64,000 nucleotides of DNA from Paramoeba atlantica (Eukaryota > Discosea): NCBI GenBank assembly GCA_977017575.1, contig CDRNVI010000040.1, forward strand, positions 248,001 through 312,000. The letters are read 5' to 3'. Position 1 is the first letter of the stretch, and each line of letters starts with the position of its first letter. A model generated the notes under the pieces. That model was not told the origin of the DNA, made no database searches, and saw only the letters and a program-made list of their open reading frames with translations. Positions 54,417 through 63,414 of this stretch are shown in pieces. Position numbers and translations under genes: made by a program.

Positions 54417-57371
54417 ATGGTATCAATATTCTTGTTCTCCTTGATTGTTTTGTCCTCAAGTGAGTACTGCTTAACAAAGAGAGGATTGTCAAGTTTATCG
54501 GGCGCGCAATGGCACGTTCCTTATGTCAGGAATTCAGACGAGGATTCCGTCAACCGCACTCCTCTGGAGCATAGAGATACAAAGAGGCGAAGATTTTCTG
54601 CCCGAACACATTGTCACAGCAATTCGATAACACGATATTCCGCTGAAGGGGAAAAATCATACGCTAAACCTTCCAAAAGTTCCGACACCATGGACCATAT
54701 GCAAACTGAAGATTCCTCAAACATAGATCGATCACTCTCCCAGTTAAATTCGGCAATCAAACGTGATGTGGAGAAAGTACATCCGATTACCACACAATCC
54801 GCATTATTCGAATTCAGCAACATAGAGAGAGACACTGCTCCCTCATTGGGCAATCTACCATCCGTTTCGCCAACACCAATACTTCCCACGAAGTCGTTTC
54901 CGCCGGTCCTGTCTAGAAATATTTCCCATAAAGGGAATACTGTTGCCATGGAATCATCGCGACCTAAAATGAGGAGTAAAAAACTCCGTACAGTCAGCAC
55001 GCCTCGCATGGTGCATGCATGGAAAGAAACCGAAACTTCAGGGCCACATGGTACACAACCCAATGGAGCAGTTCACCAACTGCCAATGACCGTAAAAAAG
55101 CCAGGTCATCCCGTAGATAACACCCTGCACTCGATGGTCCGGCTTACCGAAGCGCGAGATACCCATGCGCACAGTGATAAACCAGCGGGCATGAAAGTGC
55201 AAGATGTTGTTCTGCATGTGCAACGCTTTTTGGAAAAGATAGAGCTTCAATGGGAAGAATCTATGGAGTTCGCCACAGCACCAGAAGTTGTGAAACCGGA
55301 GACCTTATATCAGGATAGTCTGTATGACGACATTGCACCCTGCGTGTTCGCGAACTTAATGAAACGAACTTCCTTTTTTGCACTGACGACTCGTCTAAGT
55401 CACTTGCTCAGCCTTTACATCACGAATCCTTGGGTAGAAGTTTTGAAAATTTACCTATTTGCCCCTCATGAGGATAAAACAGAAGATTTTTCGCAGGCAG
55501 GTACAGAACTGGATTCTGAAGTGGGAATCGACATGATGATAGGAGGCATCACTAAAACGGTCGCTCAATACATGGATCTCTTACAAAGACGGCCCCCATT
55601 TATAGTTGAATTGATACGCGTTCGTCCAACAGTGCACCTGGAAGAATCTGGAATAGACGAATCCTCTAATAAGAAACATTTTCTGCATCAATGGAAGGAG
55701 AGATTATGTGCTGCTCTTGCCGATCCGAAAAATGTGGAGCTTAAGACAAATGCACACGTGCGAAATTTCGTTCAACAAAAGGTTCGGGTAAGTCAGATAG
55801 AAGATGATGTGCTGTTATCCGAGCTTTTGGTGTACGAGTCCAAGAAGAGCTCGACAGACTCTAAGCACGGTTTGGTTGATACTTCTCCGCAAAATGTACC
55901 AATGGAAAAGCACGAAGACGAAATTCCCTCTCCGATCGGAGAGGAAGAGGTGGATGCCCCATTGTCGATGTCAGACATCGTCAGTAGTATGAACGAAACA
56001 CCTCAGGTTGGATTCACCACACTCCCCGATTTTGGAATTCATCGAAGAGAAATGTCTTGTGGCATAGAAATTGATAACATCTTTGGAACGGCAGATCGAT
56101 CAACCAAAAATTTGGCAATGGAAATAGCTCTACAAAAAACTGTCGACGTAGCACTACTTCGTATGGTCAGGCAAGCTCATCAATATGCACAACATCACGA
56201 AGAAGCACGACTTTGCACAGTTACATTTCGTGTACAAAAATTATTAACTTACAAGCTTGGGCATCGTACGCACGGAATCGATTTACAGACAGATTCAGCG
56301 TATTTTTCAGCCATAGCGCAACTCCCGAGGATGCTAGCCGTCGCCTTCTTAAGATTACAGGGAATCGAAATGGTGAATTCACTTTCTCCTAATATACAAT
56401 TCCACCTTGTGTTGCCAGACTTACCTGAGGATAAGAGATGCATTTTGGAGTCTTCTTTAGAGCACGTACGCAAGGAGCTTAGTAACCCGCTTTCGCTGTC
56501 TTCCCCTATTTTCGGTCGTTTATTTGCCTCCCCAGCTCTAACTCATTCACAAAGTACAACATCTTTTCTTACAAAAGAGAGACAAGGAGCAAGCTGGTCA
56601 CCTCCGCTCCGCGCCAAGTCGGAGCTTTTGTACACACCAGGACTTGATATTATGAACCTAGGGGATTCTCTTACACGAAAAGAAGACTCCGGACAGGGCT
56701 TCCGGGTGTCAAGGGGTAGACCACAACGTAAGCTCCTTGTGCTGGATCTTGACCACACCATATTACACACAACTAGGAAAATGGAAGCTAGGTCGTCCAT
56801 TGTGCTTAGAACAAGCGAGTCAGAGTGGTTCTACCTCCACTTTCGTCCCCATCTGCGGTCATTTTTGGAATACATGGTATCACAATTTCATGTCGCAGTC
56901 TTTACCGCAGGGACGACGCAATATGCTGACAAAGTGATAAAATTGGTACAGCAGCATGTGTATCCAGAGTTCTCGCCTCTGAGAATTTTTAGCCGGGAGC
57001 ATTGTACAAAGTTTTCAGGCCCAGGTCTACATGCGTCTTATGTAAAAGATCTTCTGCATAAACTACGGGACATTCATTTTGGGGACCTTAGTAGCGTTTT
57101 TATCATCGATGATACTCCCGCGTCTTATGTACTAAACGTGCGGAACGCCTACCCTGTCCCTTCGTGGAAATTTGACTACAAGAACGATTCTGTTCTGAAG
57201 GAAACAGTATCTTGGCTTCAGAGACTAGAAAAAGCTGACACTGTATATTGCGTTTTACAGGAATATCAGCACTATATAATGCTACGCGCAGCGTCCCCCA
57301 CTAGAGAAGCAAATACGCAGGACACTTCCTTGATTTTGCCTGAAAAGCATGAGCCTAGGGAAGAGATTTAG
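54417..57371 (+). CDS. FCP/SCP-type HAD phosphatase with long N-terminal extension, 984 aa
   Basis: The C-terminal part (about 770-945) is an FCP/SCP (NIF) phosphatase domain. It has the catalytic DLDHT at 777-781, then HFRPHLRSFLEYM, FTAGTTQYADKV and FIIDDTPASY. The domain is known to act on RNA polymerase II CTD serines (SCP/FCP1) and also occurs in TIM50 and Dullard. No BRCT domain follows. The first 770 residues are mostly disordered with helical patches and are not recognised. The ATG at 54417 starts a signal-like MVSIFLFSLIVLSSS, but that stretch is also a perfect pyrimidine tract ending in AG inside the frame; if it is the acceptor, translation starts further in and the protein is nuclear or cytosolic. 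Confidence 0.75.
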   Translation: MVSIFLFSLIVLSSSEYCLTKRGLSSLSGAQWHVPYVRNSDEDSVNRTPLEHRDTKRRRFSARTHCHSNSITRYSAEGEKSYAKPSKSSDTMDHMQTEDSSNIDRSLSQLNSAIKRDVEKVHPITTQSALFEFSNIERDTAPSLGNLPSVSPTPILPTKSFPPVLSRNISHKGNTVAMESSRPKMRSKKLRTVSTPRMVHAWKETETSGPHGTQPNGAVHQLPMTVKKPGHPVDNTLHSMVRLTEARDTHAHSDKPAGMKVQDVVLHVQRFLEKIELQWEESMEFATAPEVVKPETLYQDSLYDDIAPCVFANLMKRTSFFALTTRLSHLLSLYITNPWVEVLKIYLFAPHEDKTEDFSQAGTELDSEVGIDMMIGGITKTVAQYMDLLQRRPPFIVELIRVRPTVHLEESGIDESSNKKHFLHQWKERLCAALADPKNVELKTNAHVRNFVQQKVRVSQIEDDVLLSELLVYESKKSSTDSKHGLVDTSPQNVPMEKHEDEIPSPIGEEEVDAPLSMSDIVSSMNETPQVGFTTLPDFGIHRREMSCGIEIDNIFGTADRSTKNLAMEIALQKTVDVALLRMVRQAHQYAQHHEEARLCTVTFRVQKLLTYKLGHRTHGIDLQTDSAYFSAIAQLPRMLAVAFLRLQGIEMVNSLSPNIQFHLVLPDLPEDKRCILESSLEHVRKELSNPLSLSSPIFGRLFASPALTHSQSTTSFLTKERQGASWSPPLRAKSELLYTPGLDIMNLGDSLTRKEDSGQGFRVSRGRPQRKLLVLDLDHTILHTTRKMEARSSIVLRTSESEWFYLHFRPHLRSFLEYMVSQFHVAVFTAGTTQYADKVIKLVQQHVYPEFSPLRIFSREHCTKFSGPGLHASYVKDLLHKLRDIHFGDLSSVFIIDDTPASYVLNVRNAYPVPSWKFDYKNDSVLKETVSWLQRLEKADTVYCVLQEYQHYIMLRAASPTREANTQDTSLILPEKHEPREEI

Positions 57372-57758
57372 ACGCCTTAAACTCATTCTGAGTATGACTA
57401 AAAGTCAAGACTAATCTTTTTGTTTTGCGTAATACATGACGCAATATACATTCCTGGTATGAAAGTAGAATGTCCGAAGTAGACGTCAGGAAATTGTCTT
57501 GGGCGCTAGGAAAATAAACCTGAGGTTTGCGAGCTCGTATTATTTTTAGCAAAACTTCCAATAGTTGGATAGCAATGTGCTTCTTTTTGCAATGTATTAG
57601 AGAAAAGTAATGTGTAGGTGTGTTTTGAGAGTAGGGTAGCGAAGTTTAGCGTACCTCTAAAAGGAGTATACCGGATTAATAACTTGTTATGATCCTATCA
57701 TAGTTTTCGATTTTTTAGTATTTGTGTTTGATGGCGTTAGTCCTTCGTCTGACTGCAC
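57372..57758. other. Intergenic region, no gene seen
   Basis: About 390 AT-rich bases with no repeat or coding signal. Confidence 0.4.
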
Positions 57759-58883
57759 ATGATCAGTGAGTCTATTACCGAAAATATTGGAGTACATCTA
57801 CCAATATCTCTGAAACCATCCTGGACGGCCGCTGTCTGTGTTTTTGTGCCATTAGCTTGGTTTGGAATTAATCAGTTTAGTTATGATTTAACGCCGTTGA
57901 GAAAAAAGATTTGCTTTTGGCGACAAACTCCAAAGTATTGGATTCCTTCACGAGTTCCTGGAAGTCACAAAGGACTTGTGGAATACATACAAGAAAACAC
58001 TGAAAGCTTTGAAAGGAATGGGGTGCCTCTTTTATCGAGACCTATTCCGGAACTCATGTGCAATTTTTTTCTTCCGGATGGAAATCCAATTTCTTTGCAC
58101 AGTCCTGAACTTGTGTTGGGGTTTCACAAATACATACAAATGCTCGAAGCACGAGGAAGGGAAATGTCCGCTCTTTTTCCCCAACTCTCGACATTGGCAA
58201 AAACGCAATACCTCATAGTGCAGTACTTTGACTTCACTTTGTTTGGATACCGTTCAAAAGGTTGCAGAACACACACCATCGGAACTTGGCCTTTTCGCAA
58301 AAAATGCACATTGCAAGGTTTCGCAGTCCAAGTCGGACCTCGTCCCGGGACTTTGTTACCACTCTCTGACGCTCAGTACACACAAGCAGTCGAAGCCACG
58401 TATGTGTGCCGCTTTGACGAGTATTACAAGGTCGTCTTGGAGTCGAAAGGGGCATCACAAGCCAGTCTAATGCAGCATAAAGCATCGCAAAACGTTTGTT
58501 TTTTGTCTGAGGATGCGTTTTTACGCGCAATACTTGCAGCTCAAACACCACCCCGGCCTGGCGGTGATCAAACTTTTCAATCAACGAATAGAACACGTAA
58601 TATATCAACCTGTAGACAAAGGTGGAAGCTTTCAAACTTTTCGAGCATGATAATCAAACGATTAGCTAAGCCTCGTAGCGGAGTACTGCCTTTAATTGTG
58701 GTGATCCTAGCGAAAAAATTATATAAATCATCTATGAGAGAATCGAGATTGTCATCCGTTTCTCCAAACATGGCGACAGCTTCATCAACTATTTTCCTAT
58801 TGCTGAGAACACTTTTTCCTACCAATGCTGATGATCATAATGGAGTGTATCGATTCTTTAGATACTTTCTAAGCGTTTTTTAG
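57759..58883 (+). CDS. Unknown protein, possibly membrane-associated, 374 aa
   Basis: One hydrophobic stretch near the N terminus (about 22-40, WTAAVCVFVPLAWFGINQF) may be a membrane segment or targeting signal. The middle has a compact look, with VPLLSRPIPELMCNFFLPDG (about 87-106) and a cysteine-containing strand pair. The C-terminal 100 residues are basic and contain a second hydrophobic patch (about 310-325). I do not recognise a family. It is the last + strand gene before the second transposase. Confidence 0.55.
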   Translation: MISESITENIGVHLPISLKPSWTAAVCVFVPLAWFGINQFSYDLTPLRKKICFWRQTPKYWIPSRVPGSHKGLVEYIQENTESFERNGVPLLSRPIPELMCNFFLPDGNPISLHSPELVLGFHKYIQMLEARGREMSALFPQLSTLAKTQYLIVQYFDFTLFGYRSKGCRTHTIGTWPFRKKCTLQGFAVQVGPRPGTLLPLSDAQYTQAVEATYVCRFDEYYKVVLESKGASQASLMQHKASQNVCFLSEDAFLRAILAAQTPPRPGGDQTFQSTNRTRNISTCRQRWKLSNFSSMIIKRLAKPRSGVLPLIVVILAKKLYKSSMRESRLSSVSPNMATASSTIFLLLRTLFPTNADDHNGVYRFFRYFLSVF

Positions 58884-59884
58884 CCCGCTGTATAAAAGTC
58901 TGTGGTATAAATAACACAGTAGCTCTTTTGTTTCTCCGACAGTCTTATTCTTTGGGTCTTCGCCAGACAAATAAATGAGGAGAAATCGTTTTTTCTCCGA
59001 TTTTATAAACATAGAAAAGAAATCCTATAAAATTGGGCTCTATGATGTTTGCTTCCAAAAACACAGTCCGCGCATACCTTGACCAGCGCATGTATGGCCG
59101 TGTCGGCTGCAGCGCATGTTTCCGCATACCTGAACGTGGCATTGGTAGGCACAGTTTAGTACTGTCCCGTGCTCTAGGGAGCGAGAAAGCCATGATTTGA
59201 GCGCAGAAAATGGTATCGTACTTTCGGGTCACTCTTGATCACAGAAAATCATGTAGCATGCCGGCCCAAGAAATTTTTCTTAGTCAGTTTGCCCCTGAGT
59301 GGGTACTGTCCGTATTGTGCGGTCCTTCAGTCCGTACATAGCTTATACTGCTTGTGTGAAATCAGAAGTGGAAGCGCCTCCGTTAGCGTACAAGGAGACT
59401 TTCCTATCGACGAGGTGGACCATAGAAATCTTGTCCTCCAACATGATACGAAATACGTGGTGTCCACGGTGGTGTCTTTCGATAGAAAATTTTCTATCCC
59501 CATCGTTTTCCAACTTTGCTTGTGTCATAACATGGGAATTTTTTAGTATCTGGCCCGCGAACGAAAATTTGACAATACAGTCAAAGGGTCTTCGCGCTCG
59601 ATTCGTTGTATTTCAACTTCTCTTGAAGCACTTTCCACTCTGTGATTTTCGGCTCGGACCGCCTCTTGGAGTGCTGCCCGCGCGTTCGTACGCTGTATGC
59701 AGTCTTGCACGGTAAAAATGATTGCACAATCCTTTAAAGGAAACAATTTTCCCATCTACGCACGGCTTACACTTCCTGGTATATTTACCACTGGTGCACG
59801 CTTCCGCATACTTCTCCCGGTCGTCCTTAATTTGGACGTTCACGCAGTGCTGTGTACTTAGACGATGCGTGTTGTCGGCTATTA
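58884..59884 (-). other. 3' flank of the second Merlin-like transposase, with fragmentary - strand frames
   Basis: On the - strand three successive frames have protein-like composition: a lysine/cysteine stretch (YTRKCKPCVDGKIV, 59613-59843), a coiled-coil stretch with AALQEAVRAENHRVESASRE (59543-59755), and a cysteine-rich stretch near 59050-59160 (CAYQCHVQVCGNMRC). They do not share one frame. They may be a decayed second gene or a tail carried by the transposon. No + strand gene is supported. Confidence 0.4.
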
Positions 59885-61138
59885 TTATGGCTGACGCATT
59901 TCTCTCAATCCGTTTTCATCCACCCCAAGTTCCCGCATCAAAATGAAATATATATGCTTACATCGATTGCCCAGACGTCCGTCACGGCAAGTGCATCGAG
60001 CACCACCAGGACCAACATAAATAGTGTAGTGGCGGTCAGTGGCACTTTTTATCATATACTTGTGGAATCCCATTTCATCCCTTCCATATCTGCGTTTGAG
60101 TCTTATATGTTCAGTGAGCGCTCGACCTAGTCGCGTGGTTGGGCTTTCATAATCTTCCTGAAGGTCCTCACTAGAGTCACTGGAAACTTCCGCATCTTCT
60201 TCATTTGACTGATCTCCGTATACCGCGCTATTGTCAGAGGAGTATCTCGCCATAACAGTCATAGGGTTCTGAAAACGCTTTTTAGCTTCCGCCTTGAAGA
60301 AGACCGTGCAAATAAAATGCGCTCGTGCCTGACAGCTTTCCAAACTTCTGCCCCATTTGTGAAAAAAACGCTTGCAGTAACCCTTTACACTGGCATGGGC
60401 AGACTCTGCGTTGTTGATATGAATGTTGACGTGCGGGGAGTGCTCTCGCGAGAATGCATCAGCGTGGCAAATAGTGTAATGTCGGCAAAAGGCATCGATT
60501 CCACGATATGCAGCCCACTCATCAGTAATTACCATGGCATTTCTATTTTCTATGACTGATCGGACAAACCTGTGGCAAACCTCTCTCGTTCGGCGAACCG
60601 TTGCCTCCCAGTATGTTTGCAATGATTTCCCGGTGTTTGGATCAACCTCTGTAGCCGTCATAAACCAGAACTTTTGTTTGCGGACTTGTCTCCCGCGATG
60701 GTGCAGGCGTTTCCCAATGTATGTCTCATCCACCATAACGTACTTCATGAGCATGTGCGGGGAACGGGGAATGCTGAATATGCGTTCAATTTCACTTAGG
60801 TCTGTAAGAACTGAACGAAGAGACCTGAGCGCTTGCAAAGCTGCGTTCAAGGGCAGGTTACCTTGCGCTAGAAGCAGCCAACATCGAAATTTATCAACAA
60901 TTCGACAGTTTAAAGGAAAAAAGGGGCCAAATTTCGGAATTTTTAGGCGGCACTTCGAACCGTCTTCGAGTTTTTTGAAGCATTGATCGCTTCTCGGTTT
61001 CTCTTTGCAGCGAAGACACTGTGTATAAGCCCCGAAAGAGTGATTTACTAGCCAGGAAACAACATTCTCTGACGTTATTTGCAAAATTGACGTAACTAGC
61101 GTCAAGCACGCAAAAGTTCTACACCCTGAGCAGTCCAT
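59885..61138 (-). CDS. Merlin-like (ISXO2) transposase with C-terminal SWIM domain
   Basis: The 417-residue protein starts MDCSGCRTFAC, like the MPCTGC start of the other transposase, and has a zinc-binding N terminus. The DDE domain has D137 in MVDETYIGK, D206 in VITDEWAAY and E245 in NNAESAHAS. A SWIM finger, C382-x-C384-x8-C393-x-H395, follows near the C terminus after an acidic linker. SWIM is common in MULE and FAR1-type transposases but is not a usual part of Merlin. The frame is intact. The ends of the element could not be defined: one TA-flanked CCCTG end lies at 61482-61488, but no matching left end was found. Confidence 0.82.
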   Translation of the reverse strand: MDCSGCRTFACLTLVTSILQITSENVVSWLVNHSFGAYTQCLRCKEKPRSDQCFKKLEDGSKCRLKIPKFGPFFPLNCRIVDKFRCWLLLAQGNLPLNAALQALRSLRSVLTDLSEIERIFSIPRSPHMLMKYVMVDETYIGKRLHHRGRQVRKQKFWFMTATEVDPNTGKSLQTYWEATVRRTREVCHRFVRSVIENRNAMVITDEWAAYRGIDAFCRHYTICHADAFSREHSPHVNIHINNAESAHASVKGYCKRFFHKWGRSLESCQARAHFICTVFFKAEAKKRFQNPMTVMARYSSDNSAVYGDQSNEEDAEVSSDSSEDLQEDYESPTTRLGRALTEHIRLKRRYGRDEMGFHKYMIKSATDRHYTIYVGPGGARCTCRDGRLGNRCKHIYFILMRELGVDENGLREMRQP

Positions 61139-61662
61139 TCAATGGTTTAAGACGTAAACAAAGCTTAAAAGTGGGTGAAAATGACTCAAAACTATCAAGT
61201 AAATAATTAATCACACATTTTTTTTTTGACAAAAAAAAGTAAAAAAAAAATGAAATTTAGGGTACAGTTTGACTGCATATTACCCGCATTTTTTTCAAAA
61301 AACTGTAGAATTTTTCACTTTGAAAAATCATAATTTTTTTAATTTTTTTAAAAAAATTAAAAATGCGGGAAACGTATTATCACATGACACGTAACTCAGT
61401 GAGAGCTCTCGAATGCGCTCTTATTTTCCAAAATTGGGCGAGTTATATGAATTTTGACCCCCCCCATATTTTCGTGCACCTCCCTGTATAAAGCTGTACT
61501 AAAGTGGTAAATTTACCATAAGAGGTGTGTATAACCCGTGTAAGGATTTTGATTCTTAATATTTGCGCATCATGTCCCGCTTTGCAACTTTTTATTGAAT
61601 ACATGGATGTAGTTTCGCAATTCGTTTCTGATCTATTATTTTTCGGTACTTTACTCGCGAAA
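61139..61662. other. AT-rich flank of the second transposase
   Basis: Long A and T runs, and an inverted pair, CCCGCATTTTT at about 61283 and AAAAATGCGGG at about 61363. A C run at 61458-61465 followed by CCTCCCTGTA at 61479-61488 looks like the end of a CAGGG-type element. The next gene begins at 61663. Confidence 0.45.
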
Positions 61663-63051
61663 ATGCTGCGGAATACGCACGATGTGATTTCTATGCTTGT
61701 AAGTAATCGTGCTTTACCGGCCAATTCAGCCGATTCACGCGCACGATCTCAAAACATGTATGACTCTCAACGCTCTCAATCTTTAAAGTCTAGGGCTAAT
61801 TCAGATGCTCGAACTCACGGAGATCGAGAAGATGGTTCAAAAGAAGTAAAATTATTGCAAAACAAACGCCCACGTAGTGAAATCACACACCCACGTGCAC
61901 ACGAGTATTTTATTCCGTCAACTTATCCGGAGTCAACACAATTTTACTCGTCTGAAGGTAGACCAAGTTTGAGCTACCCAAACACTCTACATGAAGAACC
62001 TTCCCTTAATCGATCAAAAAGCTTAGTACATCCTCAAGTTACAATTCCCGTGCATAAAAATCATTCTTCAACTGAAATTTCTCCTGTGCATAATACACCA
62101 GATTGGCAAAGTACATTGCGGACTTCAAGGCCGGCTACAGACTACATACCGGAGACTCAATTTCAATTTGAAGGGAACGGATACGAGTCAGGTTCTTTAA
62201 TCTCCGGAAAAGATCACGTGACATATGGGCAGCATCCCAACTATCGAACAAGTGCAGAATCTTCTGTCCCAGCAGGATCGCATAGAATACAGGGTTCCAT
62301 GCACATTGATCAAGTTTCGAATGATTATTCGCGGCATTCTCAATCCGACATGAGAGCCCAAAACATGGCACTAGTTAAAATGCATGCCACAAATGCCGTC
62401 AGGCAACCACGTGGGGTTTCCACGCGATTTCGCGGAAACGAAGTACCTTTTGAACCACACGCACATGAACTCAAAGTAAGCGAATGTGGCATGGCGAGTG
62501 GACCTTCAGAAGCCATAAGGGCCGCAGACCTGCATTCTACGTATTCTACGCTGCGTGAAACTACGAACTTTCCTCGAGTTTCGGATTATCATGACCGAGT
62601 CTCACCTTCCCCTTCTTATCCGGTGAGTGATGCGTTACGAGAAGGGTCTGTTCTTTATACCAAGCTTTTAGATATTTCCGTTTTTCAAGATGATCCACGC
62701 AGCAAGCTACATCATAACTCAAACATTCGTGGCTCGCGTGAGAAAGAGTCTCGGAGCGAAAGACGCATAGTGCAGGTCAGACATGTGCAGCGCCAGGGTG
62801 AGCACGTAACCGTGGTAGTCGAAGTGATGGACCAAGTTACTACCCCGTATAACATTTCTAAAACACCAAGGAAAACGGATAAACCTTCCGAAGAGGGCCA
62901 TATTTTAAGTCCAAGTGGTCGCTTGCTCACACTGCGCGTAAAAGATCTAGACTTAGGTGAAAACGCCATGTACGAAAATCGAAATAGAGAGCCTTCTTTT
63001 CTGCCAACAGTTGTTCCTCTTTCGGAAGTGCATTCTGTCTACGTCGTCTGA
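61663..63051 (+). CDS. Large disordered protein of unknown function, 462 aa
   Basis: The product is mostly disordered, rich in Ser, His, Arg and Asn over residues 20-340. A more ordered C-terminal part has two beta-like strands, RRIVQVRHVQRQGEHVTVVV (about 367-386) and SGRLLTLRVKDLDLGENAMY. There is no recognisable domain. The frame extends upstream to a GTG at 61525 with a hydrophobic stretch. ATGs lie at 61603 and 61663; the later one is chosen because T-rich sequence separates them, but this is a judgement call. Confidence 0.5.
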   Translation: MLRNTHDVISMLVSNRALPANSADSRARSQNMYDSQRSQSLKSRANSDARTHGDREDGSKEVKLLQNKRPRSEITHPRAHEYFIPSTYPESTQFYSSEGRPSLSYPNTLHEEPSLNRSKSLVHPQVTIPVHKNHSSTEISPVHNTPDWQSTLRTSRPATDYIPETQFQFEGNGYESGSLISGKDHVTYGQHPNYRTSAESSVPAGSHRIQGSMHIDQVSNDYSRHSQSDMRAQNMALVKMHATNAVRQPRGVSTRFRGNEVPFEPHAHELKVSECGMASGPSEAIRAADLHSTYSTLRETTNFPRVSDYHDRVSPSPSYPVSDALREGSVLYTKLLDISVFQDDPRSKLHHNSNIRGSREKESRSERRIVQVRHVQRQGEHVTVVVEVMDQVTTPYNISKTPRKTDKPSEEGHILSPSGRLLTLRVKDLDLGENAMYENRNREPSFLPTVVPLSEVHSVYVV

Positions 63052-63414
63052 CTTGCAAGGTACAGTGCAAGGTACAGTGCCGTTTTGAATGGCAGATCAA
63101 CAAGGACATGGGCAGCCCGTTCAAGTAGTTTTCCATACTTTCATACCTGTAGGTGCCTTCAGACGTCGAAGAGGCTCGAATTGCGAACGGACATCATAAT
63201 TTAGTATTCTTGTATTCAGTTTTGGTGGATGTACACACGTTGCTGAAAAACCTACATGCTTAAATCCCATTCCTAGTCCCTTTAAATCGCTAAACTGAAC
63301 TCCAAATACACTTCATTTTTCTCTCCCCAAAAAAGTCAAACACACCCCTACTTTCCCCTTCCCAACACCTCTACCCACACCTTATCTTCTCCTCCCTCCC
63401 TCCCTCCCTCCCCC
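63052..63414. other. Intergenic region ending in a long C/T tract
   Basis: GCAAGGTACAGT is repeated twice in tandem at about 63055-63080. From about 63340 to the ATG at 63415 the strand is almost only C and T, including CTCC units in tandem near 63390-63412. Confidence 0.5.
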
